Under the pieces are notes generated by a model. The model was not told the origin of the DNA. It ran no database searches and was given only the letters and a program-made list of their open reading frames with translations. The translations under genes were made by a program, and so were the position numbers. DNA of 63,668 bases from Mycobacterium parascrofulaceum ATCC BAA-614 (GTDB lineage: Bacteria > Actinomycetota > Actinomycetes > Mycobacteriales > Mycobacteriaceae): assembly GCF_000164135.1 (NCBI RefSeq), contig NZ_GG770555.1, positions 308,952 through 372,619 of the forward strand. Reading direction: 5' to 3'. Of the stretch, positions 17,229 through 24,977 are shown piece by piece (position 1 is the first letter of the stretch; each line of letters starts with the position of its first letter).

Positions 17229-17518
17229 TGGCGCTGGATTCGTCCGTGCGGCACGACAATCGCCTCGACGACATGCCCATGATGCCCATCACGTGCGGTA
17301 GCTGCGGAGCGCAGGTGCTGGTCCGCAAGAGCAGCTGGAACCAGACCAGCGTGCAGTGGAACGCCGATGCGACGGGCCGGTGCGTCGAGCGTGCCGAAGC
17401 GCAGCGGATTTCCACGCCCGGCGGTCGCGCCGTGTTCCTGGCCTGTTCGGCGTTGCGGGAGTCGATGCTCGAAGCCGTGCGACGTGGCGGTTTGGCCATC
17501 GTCGACGAAACTCCTTGA
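17228..17518 (+). CDS. Small CGSCG protein coupled to kshA
   Basis: A 96-residue protein whose ATG overlaps the kshA stop by one base (TGATG), so translation is probably coupled. One CGSCG motif at about residues 22-26 (ITCGSCGAQVLVRK) resembles a zinc knuckle or half rubredoxin. Two more cysteines occur later (GRCVERAE, LACSALRES). It has no signal or membrane helix. I know no function for the family. The coupling suggests an accessory, chaperone or electron-transfer role for the Rieske oxygenase. Confidence 0.75.
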   Translation: MALDSSVRHDNRLDDMPMMPITCGSCGAQVLVRKSSWNQTSVQWNADATGRCVERAEAQRISTPGGRAVFLACSALRESMLEAVRRGGLAIVDETP

Positions 17519-17577
17519 CCCTCATTCCGCCGAAAGTTCGCGCAACCAAGTCGACCTGCGGCGGTGCGGCGATCACA

Positions 17578-18654
17578 TCATGCGAGCTGAAAGGCGCTGA
17601 CGGGCGCCTCATCAGGGTAGGCGGCGGGGCCGCCCAGGTCGTAGCCGGCGTTGAGCGCGCTGATGAATCCCGGGTCGTGTAGCGGTTCGCCGGGAATGTC
17701 GAGCTTGATGCCCCGGCCGTTGAGGTCGTCGACCATCATGTCGATGGCCTTCTCGATAGTCAGGTCGTGCGAGCCCTCCATGTTCTTCTTCAGCTCGTCA
17801 TGGTCGGTGAACACCTCTGCGGACCAGTGCACCAGGAACCGCAGTTGGTCGGTGTGGTGGCGGGCGATCACCTCGTCGCCATTCTTGAGCAGCCACTGAT
17901 CGCGGTCACCGGGATCACCGGTGAAGACGGTGTCGAAGGACAAGCCGGCCGGAATCTGTTCCTGCAGTGGTCCGTTCGCCTCGCCGCGATGCACCATCAT
18001 TTCGTTCTGCACCACCACTCCACGGTTGTTGATCGGCGGCAGAACGCGTTTGGGGGCCTTGAGCGGCCCGTCGGGCCAGTAGGTGAATCCGCTCCCGGGG
18101 TCGAGGGAGAACCACGTGATCACCTGCGCCATCTTGATCAGGTAGTCGCCGAACAGGCCGGATTTGCCCATCACGCTGGTGAGCCAGGTCGGTGCGTTCT
18201 CGTGCCGCACGCCGCGAAAGCTCGGCGAGTCCAGATGTCCCGGGTCGCGGTTGGCGCAGGGCCCGTTGATGTTGAACAGCATCAGCTGTGGTTTGGCGTA
18301 CCGCGCGTTCCAGTAGCTCTTGGCCATCTGAAGGAACCGCGCGTTGTAGAAGCAGTCGTGCAGTTCCGGGTAGAGCACCGCGCCGTAGTTGGCGAGGTAG
18401 CCGCGGAAGGTCGGTGTCAGGAACAGGTCGAGCGACGGGGTGAATCCCTCTGGGAAAAGCCCGCTCATGGTGGCGATCAGCTCATCGGCCGACGCGAAGT
18501 GCTGCGCGATGATCAGCCGCCACGGCCCCTCGGTGCGTACCACCTCGAGCAGTCGTTCGCGCTGATCGTCGGTATAGACGTCGTCGACCTCGCGCGGCGG
18601 CGCGGCCGGCCGCAGCACGTCGGAAAGCTCCATCCGCCGGTCGTCGCTGAGCAT
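17578..18654 (-). CDS. Uncharacterised 358-aa protein, possible Fe(II) oxygenase-like fold
   Basis: No family recognised with confidence. The protein is soluble and rich in aromatic residues, with no signal or membrane helix. An H-x-D pair (GHLDSPSFRG, about residues 139-141) is followed about 80 residues later by MMVHRGEANGP, a spacing seen in cupin-fold Fe(II)/2-oxoglutarate dioxygenases such as the phytanoyl-CoA hydroxylase group. The expected Arg for 2-oxoglutarate is not obvious. It is convergent with the kshA/CGSCG pair and upstream (same strand) of the esterase-SDR-ACAD block. It is clearly a real gene by length and codon use; the oxygenase assignment is tentative. Confidence 0.7.
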   Translation of the reverse strand: MLSDDRRMELSDVLRPAAPPREVDDVYTDDQRERLLEVVRTEGPWRLIIAQHFASADELIATMSGLFPEGFTPSLDLFLTPTFRGYLANYGAVLYPELHDCFYNARFLQMAKSYWNARYAKPQLMLFNINGPCANRDPGHLDSPSFRGVRHENAPTWLTSVMGKSGLFGDYLIKMAQVITWFSLDPGSGFTYWPDGPLKAPKRVLPPINNRGVVVQNEMMVHRGEANGPLQEQIPAGLSFDTVFTGDPGDRDQWLLKNGDEVIARHHTDQLRFLVHWSAEVFTDHDELKKNMEGSHDLTIEKAIDMMVDDLNGRGIKLDIPGEPLHDPGFISALNAGYDLGGPAAYPDEAPVSAFQLA

Positions 18655-18727
18655 CGGCTGTCTCCTCTTCGCCAGTTCGTTCTTTGATTGTGGGCACCGC
18701 GGGTGCGATGCGCGGGGCGTGGCCCGG

Positions 18728-19684
18728 TCACCGGGACGTCAAAACTCCGACCGGGTGGCCAAACTTGGCGCGCAGTAGCGCGCCGATCTCGGCGATGGCC
18801 AGCCGGCCCCGCGCCGTGGCATCGGACCGCATCAAAAATCCGTGGCACATCCCGGGATAACGCGTCGCGGTGGTCTGCACGCCGGCGTCCCGCAGCCGTG
18901 CCGCGTACCGCTCACCCCAATCCCGGATCGGGTCGCACTCCGCGGTGGCGACGATCGCCGGCGGGAGGCCGGCGAGCTCGGATGCGTAGGCGGGAACCAG
19001 GTATGGGCTGCTGGGCGCGCCCGCATCGCCGTCGACCAGCGAGTGCATGTAGTCGATGTCATCGCGGGTGAGCATCGGGGCGTCCGCCAGGGCGGTGACG
19101 GACGGCGCCGCCATGTCGCGATCCAGACCCGGATACAGCAACACCTGCGCGCAGATCGGCGGACCGCCGCGGTCGCGCGCGGCGAGCGCGACGCCGGCCG
19201 CCAGCGCGCCACCCGCGCTGTCGCCGATCACGCCGAGCCGCTCCGGGTCGACGCCCAGCCGAGGGGCACTGCGTGACACCCATTCCGTCGCGGTGTACGC
19301 GTCGTCGAACTGCGCGGGCGGCGGCCACTCCGGGGCCAGGCGGTAGTCGACCGCGACGACGGTGGCCGCCGACGCCGCGGCCAGCTCACGCGCCAGGGGT
19401 TCGAACGAGTGGTTCGACCCCATCACGAGCCCGCCGCCGTGCAGATACACCAGCACGGGTCCGCCACTGTCGGGGTGGGGGCGGTAGACCCGTGCCGGGA
19501 TGTCGCCCGCGGGACCGGGTATGGCCACTTCCGTGACGCCGGCCATCGCGGCCATCGGCTCGGGCCGGGGCGCGGATTCGAGTGCGGCGCGCACGGCCGC
19601 GAGCCCGCGCTGGCGCATCGGTGGGAGGTCACCGAACGAAGCGATGCGGGCGGCGGCATCGGGGTCCAGCCGGGGGATCCCCAT
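18728..19684 (-). CDS. Alpha/beta-hydrolase, HSL (Lip) family esterase
   Basis: A 318-residue hormone-sensitive-lipase-type esterase. Oxyanion motif YLHGGGLVMG, nucleophile elbow IGDSAGGALA, catalytic Asp in ATAECDPIRDWGE, and His in GMCHGFLM are all in order. It starts at ATG 19684, overlapping nothing but only one base past the SDR stop. It is last gene of a minus-strand block with FadD, two ACADs, SnoaL and SDR. In that setting it may hydrolyse an ester or lactone made by the nearby BVMO (24978-26909). Confidence 0.88.
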   Translation of the reverse strand: MGIPRLDPDAAARIASFGDLPPMRQRGLAAVRAALESAPRPEPMAAMAGVTEVAIPGPAGDIPARVYRPHPDSGGPVLVYLHGGGLVMGSNHSFEPLARELAAASAATVVAVDYRLAPEWPPPAQFDDAYTATEWVSRSAPRLGVDPERLGVIGDSAGGALAAGVALAARDRGGPPICAQVLLYPGLDRDMAAPSVTALADAPMLTRDDIDYMHSLVDGDAGAPSSPYLVPAYASELAGLPPAIVATAECDPIRDWGERYAARLRDAGVQTTATRYPGMCHGFLMRSDATARGRLAIAEIGALLRAKFGHPVGVLTSR

Positions 19685-19685
19685 G

Positions 19686-20555
19686 TCAGCGCCGGTCGGC
19701 ACGGAACCGGCGTTCCGCGCGCAGTACCGGCCGTCGTTGCGTGGCAAGCACTTCGGCGCGCTCGGCCATCGCCGCCCCGACTTCGGGATGCGTGAGCAGG
19801 TAGAAACGGCCCTCGGCGGCCTGTTGGAACAGTGTTTCGGCGGCCGCCAGGGGATCCATCGCGTCCGCTTTGATGCCCAGCATGGTCTCGCGGTGCGTCT
19901 CGGCGGCGCCGATGTCAGCGCCCTCCGCGGCATCGACACCGCCGGCGGATTCGAAGATGTTTGACACGACCGGCCCCGGCAACACCGCCTGCACCTGTAT
20001 GTGGTGGTCGTGTCCCGCCAATTGGACCTCGGCGCAGAGGCATTCGGTCATGGCGAGTACGGCGTGCTTGCTCACGATGTAGGGCGTCTGCAACGGCATC
20101 GTCACGACGGCGCCGACTGACGCGACGTTCCACACCCACGCCGGCTCGTCGACGGCCATCATTTTCGGCAGAAATGCCCGCACGCCGTGGAAGACTCCGC
20201 TGATGTTGACGTCGACGACGCGGCGCCAGTTCGGCACCGGCGTGTCCCACAGATAGCCGAATTGTTCGATGCCCGCGTTGTTCACCAGCAGCCGTGCCCC
20301 GCCGAGATCCCGGTAGACCCGGTCCGCGAGCCCCTGCACCGCATCGGGGTCACGGACGTCGCAGAGGATGTCGACGGCCGTGCCGCCGGCCGTGCACAGT
20401 TCGTCGCGCAGCGCGGCGATGCCGTCGGCGTCGATGTCGGCGAGCACCACGGTCATGCCCAGCCGGTGGGCGTGCCGTGCCAGACCGGCACCGATCCCGG
20501 ATCCGGCCCCGGTGATGACGGCGACGCCCCCGCAGAATACGTCGCGGGCGGTCAT
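19686..20555 (-). CDS. Short-chain dehydrogenase/reductase
   Basis: A 289-residue SDR. NAD(P) motif TGAGSGIG, structural NNAG, and catalytic Tyr-Lys in PYIVSKHAV are present. Asp in the DIDAD segment after strand 2 points to NAD. The start overlaps the SnoaL stop in ATGA, giving translational coupling. The C-terminal extension past residue 250 is Arg-rich. It probably oxidises a hydroxyl group in the pathway of the surrounding acyl-CoA genes; the substrate is unknown. Confidence 0.88.
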   Translation of the reverse strand: MTARDVFCGGVAVITGAGSGIGAGLARHAHRLGMTVVLADIDADGIAALRDELCTAGGTAVDILCDVRDPDAVQGLADRVYRDLGGARLLVNNAGIEQFGYLWDTPVPNWRRVVDVNISGVFHGVRAFLPKMMAVDEPAWVWNVASVGAVVTMPLQTPYIVSKHAVLAMTECLCAEVQLAGHDHHIQVQAVLPGPVVSNIFESAGGVDAAEGADIGAAETHRETMLGIKADAMDPLAAAETLFQQAAEGRFYLLTHPEVGAAMAERAEVLATQRRPVLRAERRFRADRR

Positions 20556-21031
20556 GACGGGGCGGCGCTGCCGGCATGCAGGTCCGCCAGCAACACCGAG
20601 TTGGTCGCGTCGAGCACGACGTCCATCTCGGTGAATTGCAGCCCATTGTCGCCGCGCCGGACGGCGACGTCGACAACCCCGCTGGACACCGCGAACGGCA
20701 CGAAATTGGCGATCTGGTTGACGAGGATGTAGAACCGCGCGCGGGTGACGTCACCGGCGGCGCCGGTGCGGTGGATGTTGGTGGCGTGGTGACGCAAGGG
20801 GTACGGGCTCTGCTCGCGATGCTGGGACAACCACCGGATCACCGCGTCGCGGCCGTTGAGCTCGGGCGACATGAGCTCCTCGAAAGGACTTGCGCCCGAG
20901 TCGCTTCGAGTCACGTAGCGCACGTCATGGGTGTATCTCGCCGCCAGCTCGGCGTAGTGGGCCTCGTCGTAGTGGTACCAGAACTCGCCGATGAACTCCT
21001 GCAGTTCCGACAGCGTGATGTCGTTGTTCAT
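20552..21031 (-). CDS. SnoaL-like/NTF2-fold protein
   Basis: A 159-residue NTF2-like cone-fold protein: the first helix pair EFIGEFWYHYDEAHYAELAARY precedes a beta-sheet with VRYVTRSDSG and HHATNIHRTG. The family includes isomerases, cyclases, hydratases and ring-hydroxylating beta subunits. It starts at ATG 21031 and is coupled to the SDR downstream. Within an operon lacking a MaoC or crotonase hydratase it could supply an isomerase or hydratase step, but this is inference. Confidence 0.8.
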   Translation of the reverse strand: MNNDITLSELQEFIGEFWYHYDEAHYAELAARYTHDVRYVTRSDSGASPFEELMSPELNGRDAVIRWLSQHREQSPYPLRHHATNIHRTGAAGDVTRARFYILVNQIANFVPFAVSSGVVDVAVRRGDNGLQFTEMDVVLDATNSVLLADLHAGSAAPS

Positions 21032-21100
21032 GGCTCGAATGAAACTCCACTGCGGCCGCCGCGGCACGGCGACTGCCCGATGAGTGGAACACCGTCCGCG

Positions 21101-22126
21101 TCACTCGGTGACGAGGCTCCACAGGCCCCCGGCGCTCGCGTGCATGGCAGCGTCGGCGACGACGTCGTCCCAGTAGTGCATCGAACCGAACTCCGATCTC
21201 CACGCGAGGGCGGCCCTGGTGAATTCATGCAGGCGGTGCTCGCGGGTGGTGCCGATGGCGCCGTGCACTTGGTGGGCGTTTCGCACCACCACCGATGCCG
21301 CGTGGCCCGCACACGAACGCGCCGCGGCCACAAGGAATTCCAGGTGCGGGCTCGACCACTTGCCCGTGACGCCGGCCGTCAACGCCGCCTCGGTTGCGGC
21401 CCGGGCGAGCGCGGCCTCGGCGGCAACGTCGGAGACCAGGTGCGCAACGCCCTGGAATTTCGACAATGGACGCCCGAACTGGTTTCGGGAGGTCACGTGC
21501 TGGATGCAGAGTCGCAGTATTTCGTCCAGGGCGGCACACACCTGGATCGCCCGCACCAACCCCGACTTCAGCCGCAGCTGGCTGACCAGGTCCGGGCCGA
21601 TGGCCGTTCCCCGCAAGCCGGAGAGTTCGGCGGCCACGGTGTCGCGTGGTTCCCCGATCAGGTTGGTGCCGGGGGTGATGGTGAGCAGCTCGGCGGCGAC
21701 GTCGGTGACGCGATATTGCCCGCCGGCGCGCCATACGAGGACCACGCGTTCGGCCGTGCTCGCCCATGGCACGTGCGTCGCGACGCCGTGCCCGTCGACC
21801 AGGCACACCGTCCGGGGCGCGCGGTCGGCGGCCAGCCCGCCAGCCTCCAGGAGCCAGCAGGCCAGGACGTCGTGCTCCGCCAGGGGGATTCGTATACCGC
21901 TGCGCACCGCTGCCGTCATGAGTTCGGCCGCCTCGTACCAGCCGGCCCCGCTGCCGCCGTGCCCGGTCGCGCCGGTGAGGCGCAGCAGACCGAGCTCAGC
22001 GAGCTGGTGCCACAGGTCAGAGCCCCGCTCGACGACCGTTGCGCCCGCCAGCTTTTCGCGGTGACCGGCAAAGACGGCGGCCATCATGTCGGCCAGGGCT
22101 TGGTCGACGGACGGCCAGGTGCTCAC
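21101..22126 (-). CDS. Acyl-CoA dehydrogenase, beta-type subunit
   Basis: A 341-residue ACAD, shorter than usual. The C-terminal domain has RNQFGRPLSKFQGVAH and a conserved helix ending HQVHGAIGTTREH, both FAD-contacting in this family. In helix G, where the catalytic Glu should be, the sequence is LRLKSGLVRAIQ with no Glu. This is typical of the non-catalytic partner in alpha2beta2 mycobacterial ACADs. It starts at GTG 22126, overlapping the stop of the other ACAD (GTGA), which should be its partner. Confidence 0.87.
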   Translation of the reverse strand: MSTWPSVDQALADMMAAVFAGHREKLAGATVVERGSDLWHQLAELGLLRLTGATGHGGSGAGWYEAAELMTAAVRSGIRIPLAEHDVLACWLLEAGGLAADRAPRTVCLVDGHGVATHVPWASTAERVVLVWRAGGQYRVTDVAAELLTITPGTNLIGEPRDTVAAELSGLRGTAIGPDLVSQLRLKSGLVRAIQVCAALDEILRLCIQHVTSRNQFGRPLSKFQGVAHLVSDVAAEAALARAATEAALTAGVTGKWSSPHLEFLVAAARSCAGHAASVVVRNAHQVHGAIGTTREHRLHEFTRAALAWRSEFGSMHYWDDVVADAAMHASAGGLWSLVTE

Positions 22127-23262
22127 CGCAGCCCCAATCCGCGCGCGATGACCCCGCGCAGCACCTCGTTGGTGCCGCCGCGCAGGGTGAACCCCGGCCG
22201 CTGGTCCACGGCGGCACGCACCAACTCCGAGAAGATCCGATCGGGGGAGTCCTGCAGGTTGGCGAACTCTGCGATGTCGCCTTCGGTGGTGGTGCCGAGC
22301 ACCTTGACCAGTGCGGCGGGGATGTCGGCCGCCTGACGCCGTTCCAGCGCGCCGGCCACCGCGGTGGACATGTGGTGCAGACCGGTGACCCGCGCAACGA
22401 GCCGCCCCAACTGCGCGTTGCGGGGAATGGCGTTCGCCGCCATCCGGTCGGCGCACGCGGCCAGCAGGACGAAGGTCGACAGGAATCGCTCGGGCCCGCT
22501 GCGTTCGAAACCGAGTTCCGACGTCACCTGCCGCCAACCGGCACCGATTTCGCCGAACACCATGTCGTCGGGGACGAACGCCTCGTCGAGGATCACCTCA
22601 TTGAAGTGGTGCGCGCCGTTCATGGAGACGATCGGGCGCACGTCGACGCCGGGCCCGCGCAGGTCGACGATGAACTGACTCAGCCCGGCATGCCGGCGCT
22701 CCGGATCCAGCGGCGCCGTGCGGGCGAGCACGATGAACGCGTGCGCGAGGTGCGCGCCCGACGTCCAAACCTTGGTGCCGCTCAGCGACCAGCCCCCGTC
22801 GACGCGCAGCGCCCTGGTGCGCACACTGGCCAGGTCGGAGCCGGAGTCCGGCTCGCTCATGCCGATGGCGAAAAAGCACTCGCCGCGCACGATCCGCGGC
22901 AGGAAAGCCGACTTCTGCGACTCCGTGCCGTATTTCAGCAGTGACGGCGCGATCTGCCGGTCGGCGATCCAGTGCGCGGCGACCGGGGCGCCGGCGGCGA
23001 GCAGCTCCTCGGTGACGGCGAACCGCTCCAGGAACGAACGCCCGTGGCCGCCGTATTCGACGGGCACCGTCATCCCCAACCAGCCGCGCGCCGCGAGCGC
23101 GGCGGTGAAGTCTTCGTCCCATCCCGTCAGCCAGGCGTCCACCGCCGGGGTGAACGTCCCGGCGGTCAGTTGGTCGTCGAGGAACTGGCGCACCTCGTCG
23201 CGCAGCCGCTGCGTCGACAACGGGTCGATCGAGGTTGGGGGGACCAACCGGGAGAACGCCAT
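22123..23262 (-). CDS. Acyl-CoA dehydrogenase, catalytic-type subunit
   Basis: About 379 residues. Typical ACAD segments are MTVPVEYGGHGRS, CFFAIGMSEPDSGSDLASV (FAD/substrate loop), KVWTSGAHLA, and C-terminal FTLRGGTNEVLRGVIARGLG. A helix-G Glu-Arg is in ELGFERSGPER, the probable catalytic base. Start at ATG 23262 (GTG 23265 also possible). Coupled by GTGA to the smaller ACAD, suggesting an alpha2beta2 enzyme of the kind shown for cholesterol side-chain dehydrogenases. Confidence 0.9.
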   Translation of the reverse strand: MAFSRLVPPTSIDPLSTQRLRDEVRQFLDDQLTAGTFTPAVDAWLTGWDEDFTAALAARGWLGMTVPVEYGGHGRSFLERFAVTEELLAAGAPVAAHWIADRQIAPSLLKYGTESQKSAFLPRIVRGECFFAIGMSEPDSGSDLASVRTRALRVDGGWSLSGTKVWTSGAHLAHAFIVLARTAPLDPERRHAGLSQFIVDLRGPGVDVRPIVSMNGAHHFNEVILDEAFVPDDMVFGEIGAGWRQVTSELGFERSGPERFLSTFVLLAACADRMAANAIPRNAQLGRLVARVTGLHHMSTAVAGALERRQAADIPAALVKVLGTTTEGDIAEFANLQDSPDRIFSELVRAAVDQRPGFTLRGGTNEVLRGVIARGLGLR

Positions 23263-23288
23263 CACGGTATCTTCCACCCTGGACGTTT

Positions 23289-24875
23289 TCACCGTTCAGC
23301 TGATCCCGGGCCGAACCGCTCGCGCAGCGTGCGTTTGAGCAGCTTGCCGCTGGGGTTCTTGGGCAGGGAATCGACGAGGAAAACCCGCTTGGGTGTCTTG
23401 AAGCCGGCCAGGTGCGCGCGGCAGTGGGCGAGTATGTCGTCCTCGGCGAGGCTCACGCCCTCGCGCAGCACCACCGCCGCCACGACGGCTTCGACCCAAA
23501 CCGGGTGGGCCAGGCCGAATACCGCGACTTCCTCGACGCCGGTGTGCCGGTAGATGACCTCTTCGACCTCCCGGCTGGCGACGTTCTCCCCGCCGGTCTT
23601 GATCATGTCCTTCTTGCGGTCCACGACGTGGAGGAGCCCGTTGTCGTCGTAGTGGCCGAGGTCGCCGGAGTGGAACCAGCCTCCCCGGAAGGCTTCGGCC
23701 GTTTTCTGTGGGTCGTCCAGGTAGCCGAGCATCAAATGGGGGCTGCGATGGGCGATTTCACCGATCGAGCCGGCGGCCACCGGCTGGCCGTCTTCGCCCA
23801 GGATCGCCGTCTCCACGTTAGCAACCGGGCGCCCCGCCGAACCCGCGTGCGCGTCCTGTTCGTCGGGTCCGAGCGCGGAGGCCAGCGGCGCCATTTCGGT
23901 CTGGCCGTAGAAGTTCCACAACCTCAGCCGCGGCAGCCGCTCCCGAATCTCGCTGAGGATCTCGACCGGCATCGCCGAGGCGCCGTAGTACCCCTTGCGC
24001 AGGCTGGACAGGTCGACGGTGTCGAAGACGGGTGATCGCAGCAGCGAGATCCAGACCGTCGGCGGGGCGAAATAGTTGGTGACGGCGTAGCGCTCGATCG
24101 TGCGCAGGACGAGTTCGGGATCCGGCCGCGGCAGGATGATGCTGGTGGCGCCGAGATAGACGTCGGTGACCAGGAAGTTGTCGAGTTGTGCGCAGTGGTA
24201 GAGCGGCAGGGAATGGATCTCGACATCGTCGGCCGACTTGTCGCCGGCCAGGATCGTGCTGACGTAGTTCCACATCAGGCTGCGGCTGGTGTGCATGGCG
24301 CCCTTGGGCCGGGATTCGGTGCCGCTGGTGTACATCAGGCGCAGCAGTTGGTCGTCGTCGAGGTGGGGGCGTGGGGCGGTCGATGTGGTGCTCAGCCACT
24401 CGGCGAAGTCGGACCACCCGGCCGGAGCGGGCTGCCCGGGCGGCAGCAGCGCCGCCGTCGTCGTCACCGATCCACCAAGGCGCATGGCTTGCTCGGCGGT
24501 GGCTGCCAAGCCCGCTTCGACGATGAATCCCCTTGCGCCACTGTGGCCGAGGATGTAGGCGACCTCCTCGGCGGTCAGCATGAAGTTGACCGGGACGAGG
24601 ACCACCCCCACCCGTGCGGTGGCGAATACCAGTGCGGCGTATTGCCAGCAGTTGTGCGACAGGAGCGCCAGCCGATCGCCGGCGCTGAAACCGTTGTCGC
24701 CCAAAGCCGCGGCCGCGCGGTCCACCAGGTTCTCGAACTCGGCGAAACTCAGCACGACGTCACCGTCGACCACCGCGGTCTTGTCCGGGTGCCGGCGCGC
24801 CGACCGGCGGGGGATATCGCCGAGCGCGTGGCTGCGTGCGCGCGCGGCGGTGACGTCAAGGTCGCCCAATTGCAT
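23289..24875 (-). CDS. Acyl-CoA synthetase (FadD-type AMP-binding enzyme)
   Basis: A 528-residue adenylate-forming ligase that activates a carboxylic acid to its CoA thioester. Motif A3 is MYTSGTESRPKGAMHT, A5 is NFYGQTEMAP, A7 is HSGDLGHYDDNG, A8 is DRKKDMIKTGGENV, and the catalytic Lys is in NPSGKLLKR. The start is ATG 24875 (MQLGDLDV); the open frame continues far upstream antisense to the BVMO, which is not coding. It is first gene of a minus-strand operon through the esterase at 18728 and diverges from the BVMO. Confidence 0.92.
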   Translation of the reverse strand: MQLGDLDVTAARARSHALGDIPRRSARRHPDKTAVVDGDVVLSFAEFENLVDRAAAALGDNGFSAGDRLALLSHNCWQYAALVFATARVGVVLVPVNFMLTAEEVAYILGHSGARGFIVEAGLAATAEQAMRLGGSVTTTAALLPPGQPAPAGWSDFAEWLSTTSTAPRPHLDDDQLLRLMYTSGTESRPKGAMHTSRSLMWNYVSTILAGDKSADDVEIHSLPLYHCAQLDNFLVTDVYLGATSIILPRPDPELVLRTIERYAVTNYFAPPTVWISLLRSPVFDTVDLSSLRKGYYGASAMPVEILSEIRERLPRLRLWNFYGQTEMAPLASALGPDEQDAHAGSAGRPVANVETAILGEDGQPVAAGSIGEIAHRSPHLMLGYLDDPQKTAEAFRGGWFHSGDLGHYDDNGLLHVVDRKKDMIKTGGENVASREVEEVIYRHTGVEEVAVFGLAHPVWVEAVVAAVVLREGVSLAEDDILAHCRAHLAGFKTPKRVFLVDSLPKNPSGKLLKRTLRERFGPGSAER

Positions 24876-24977
24876 GCGGGCCACCGTAGGCGCCGGCACT
24901 CGACGGCCCGTCGCCGGTGTCCCGCTGAGTAGACAAGGGCCGCCCGATGGCGGGGGTCGGCGGCGATACTCGGCGTC

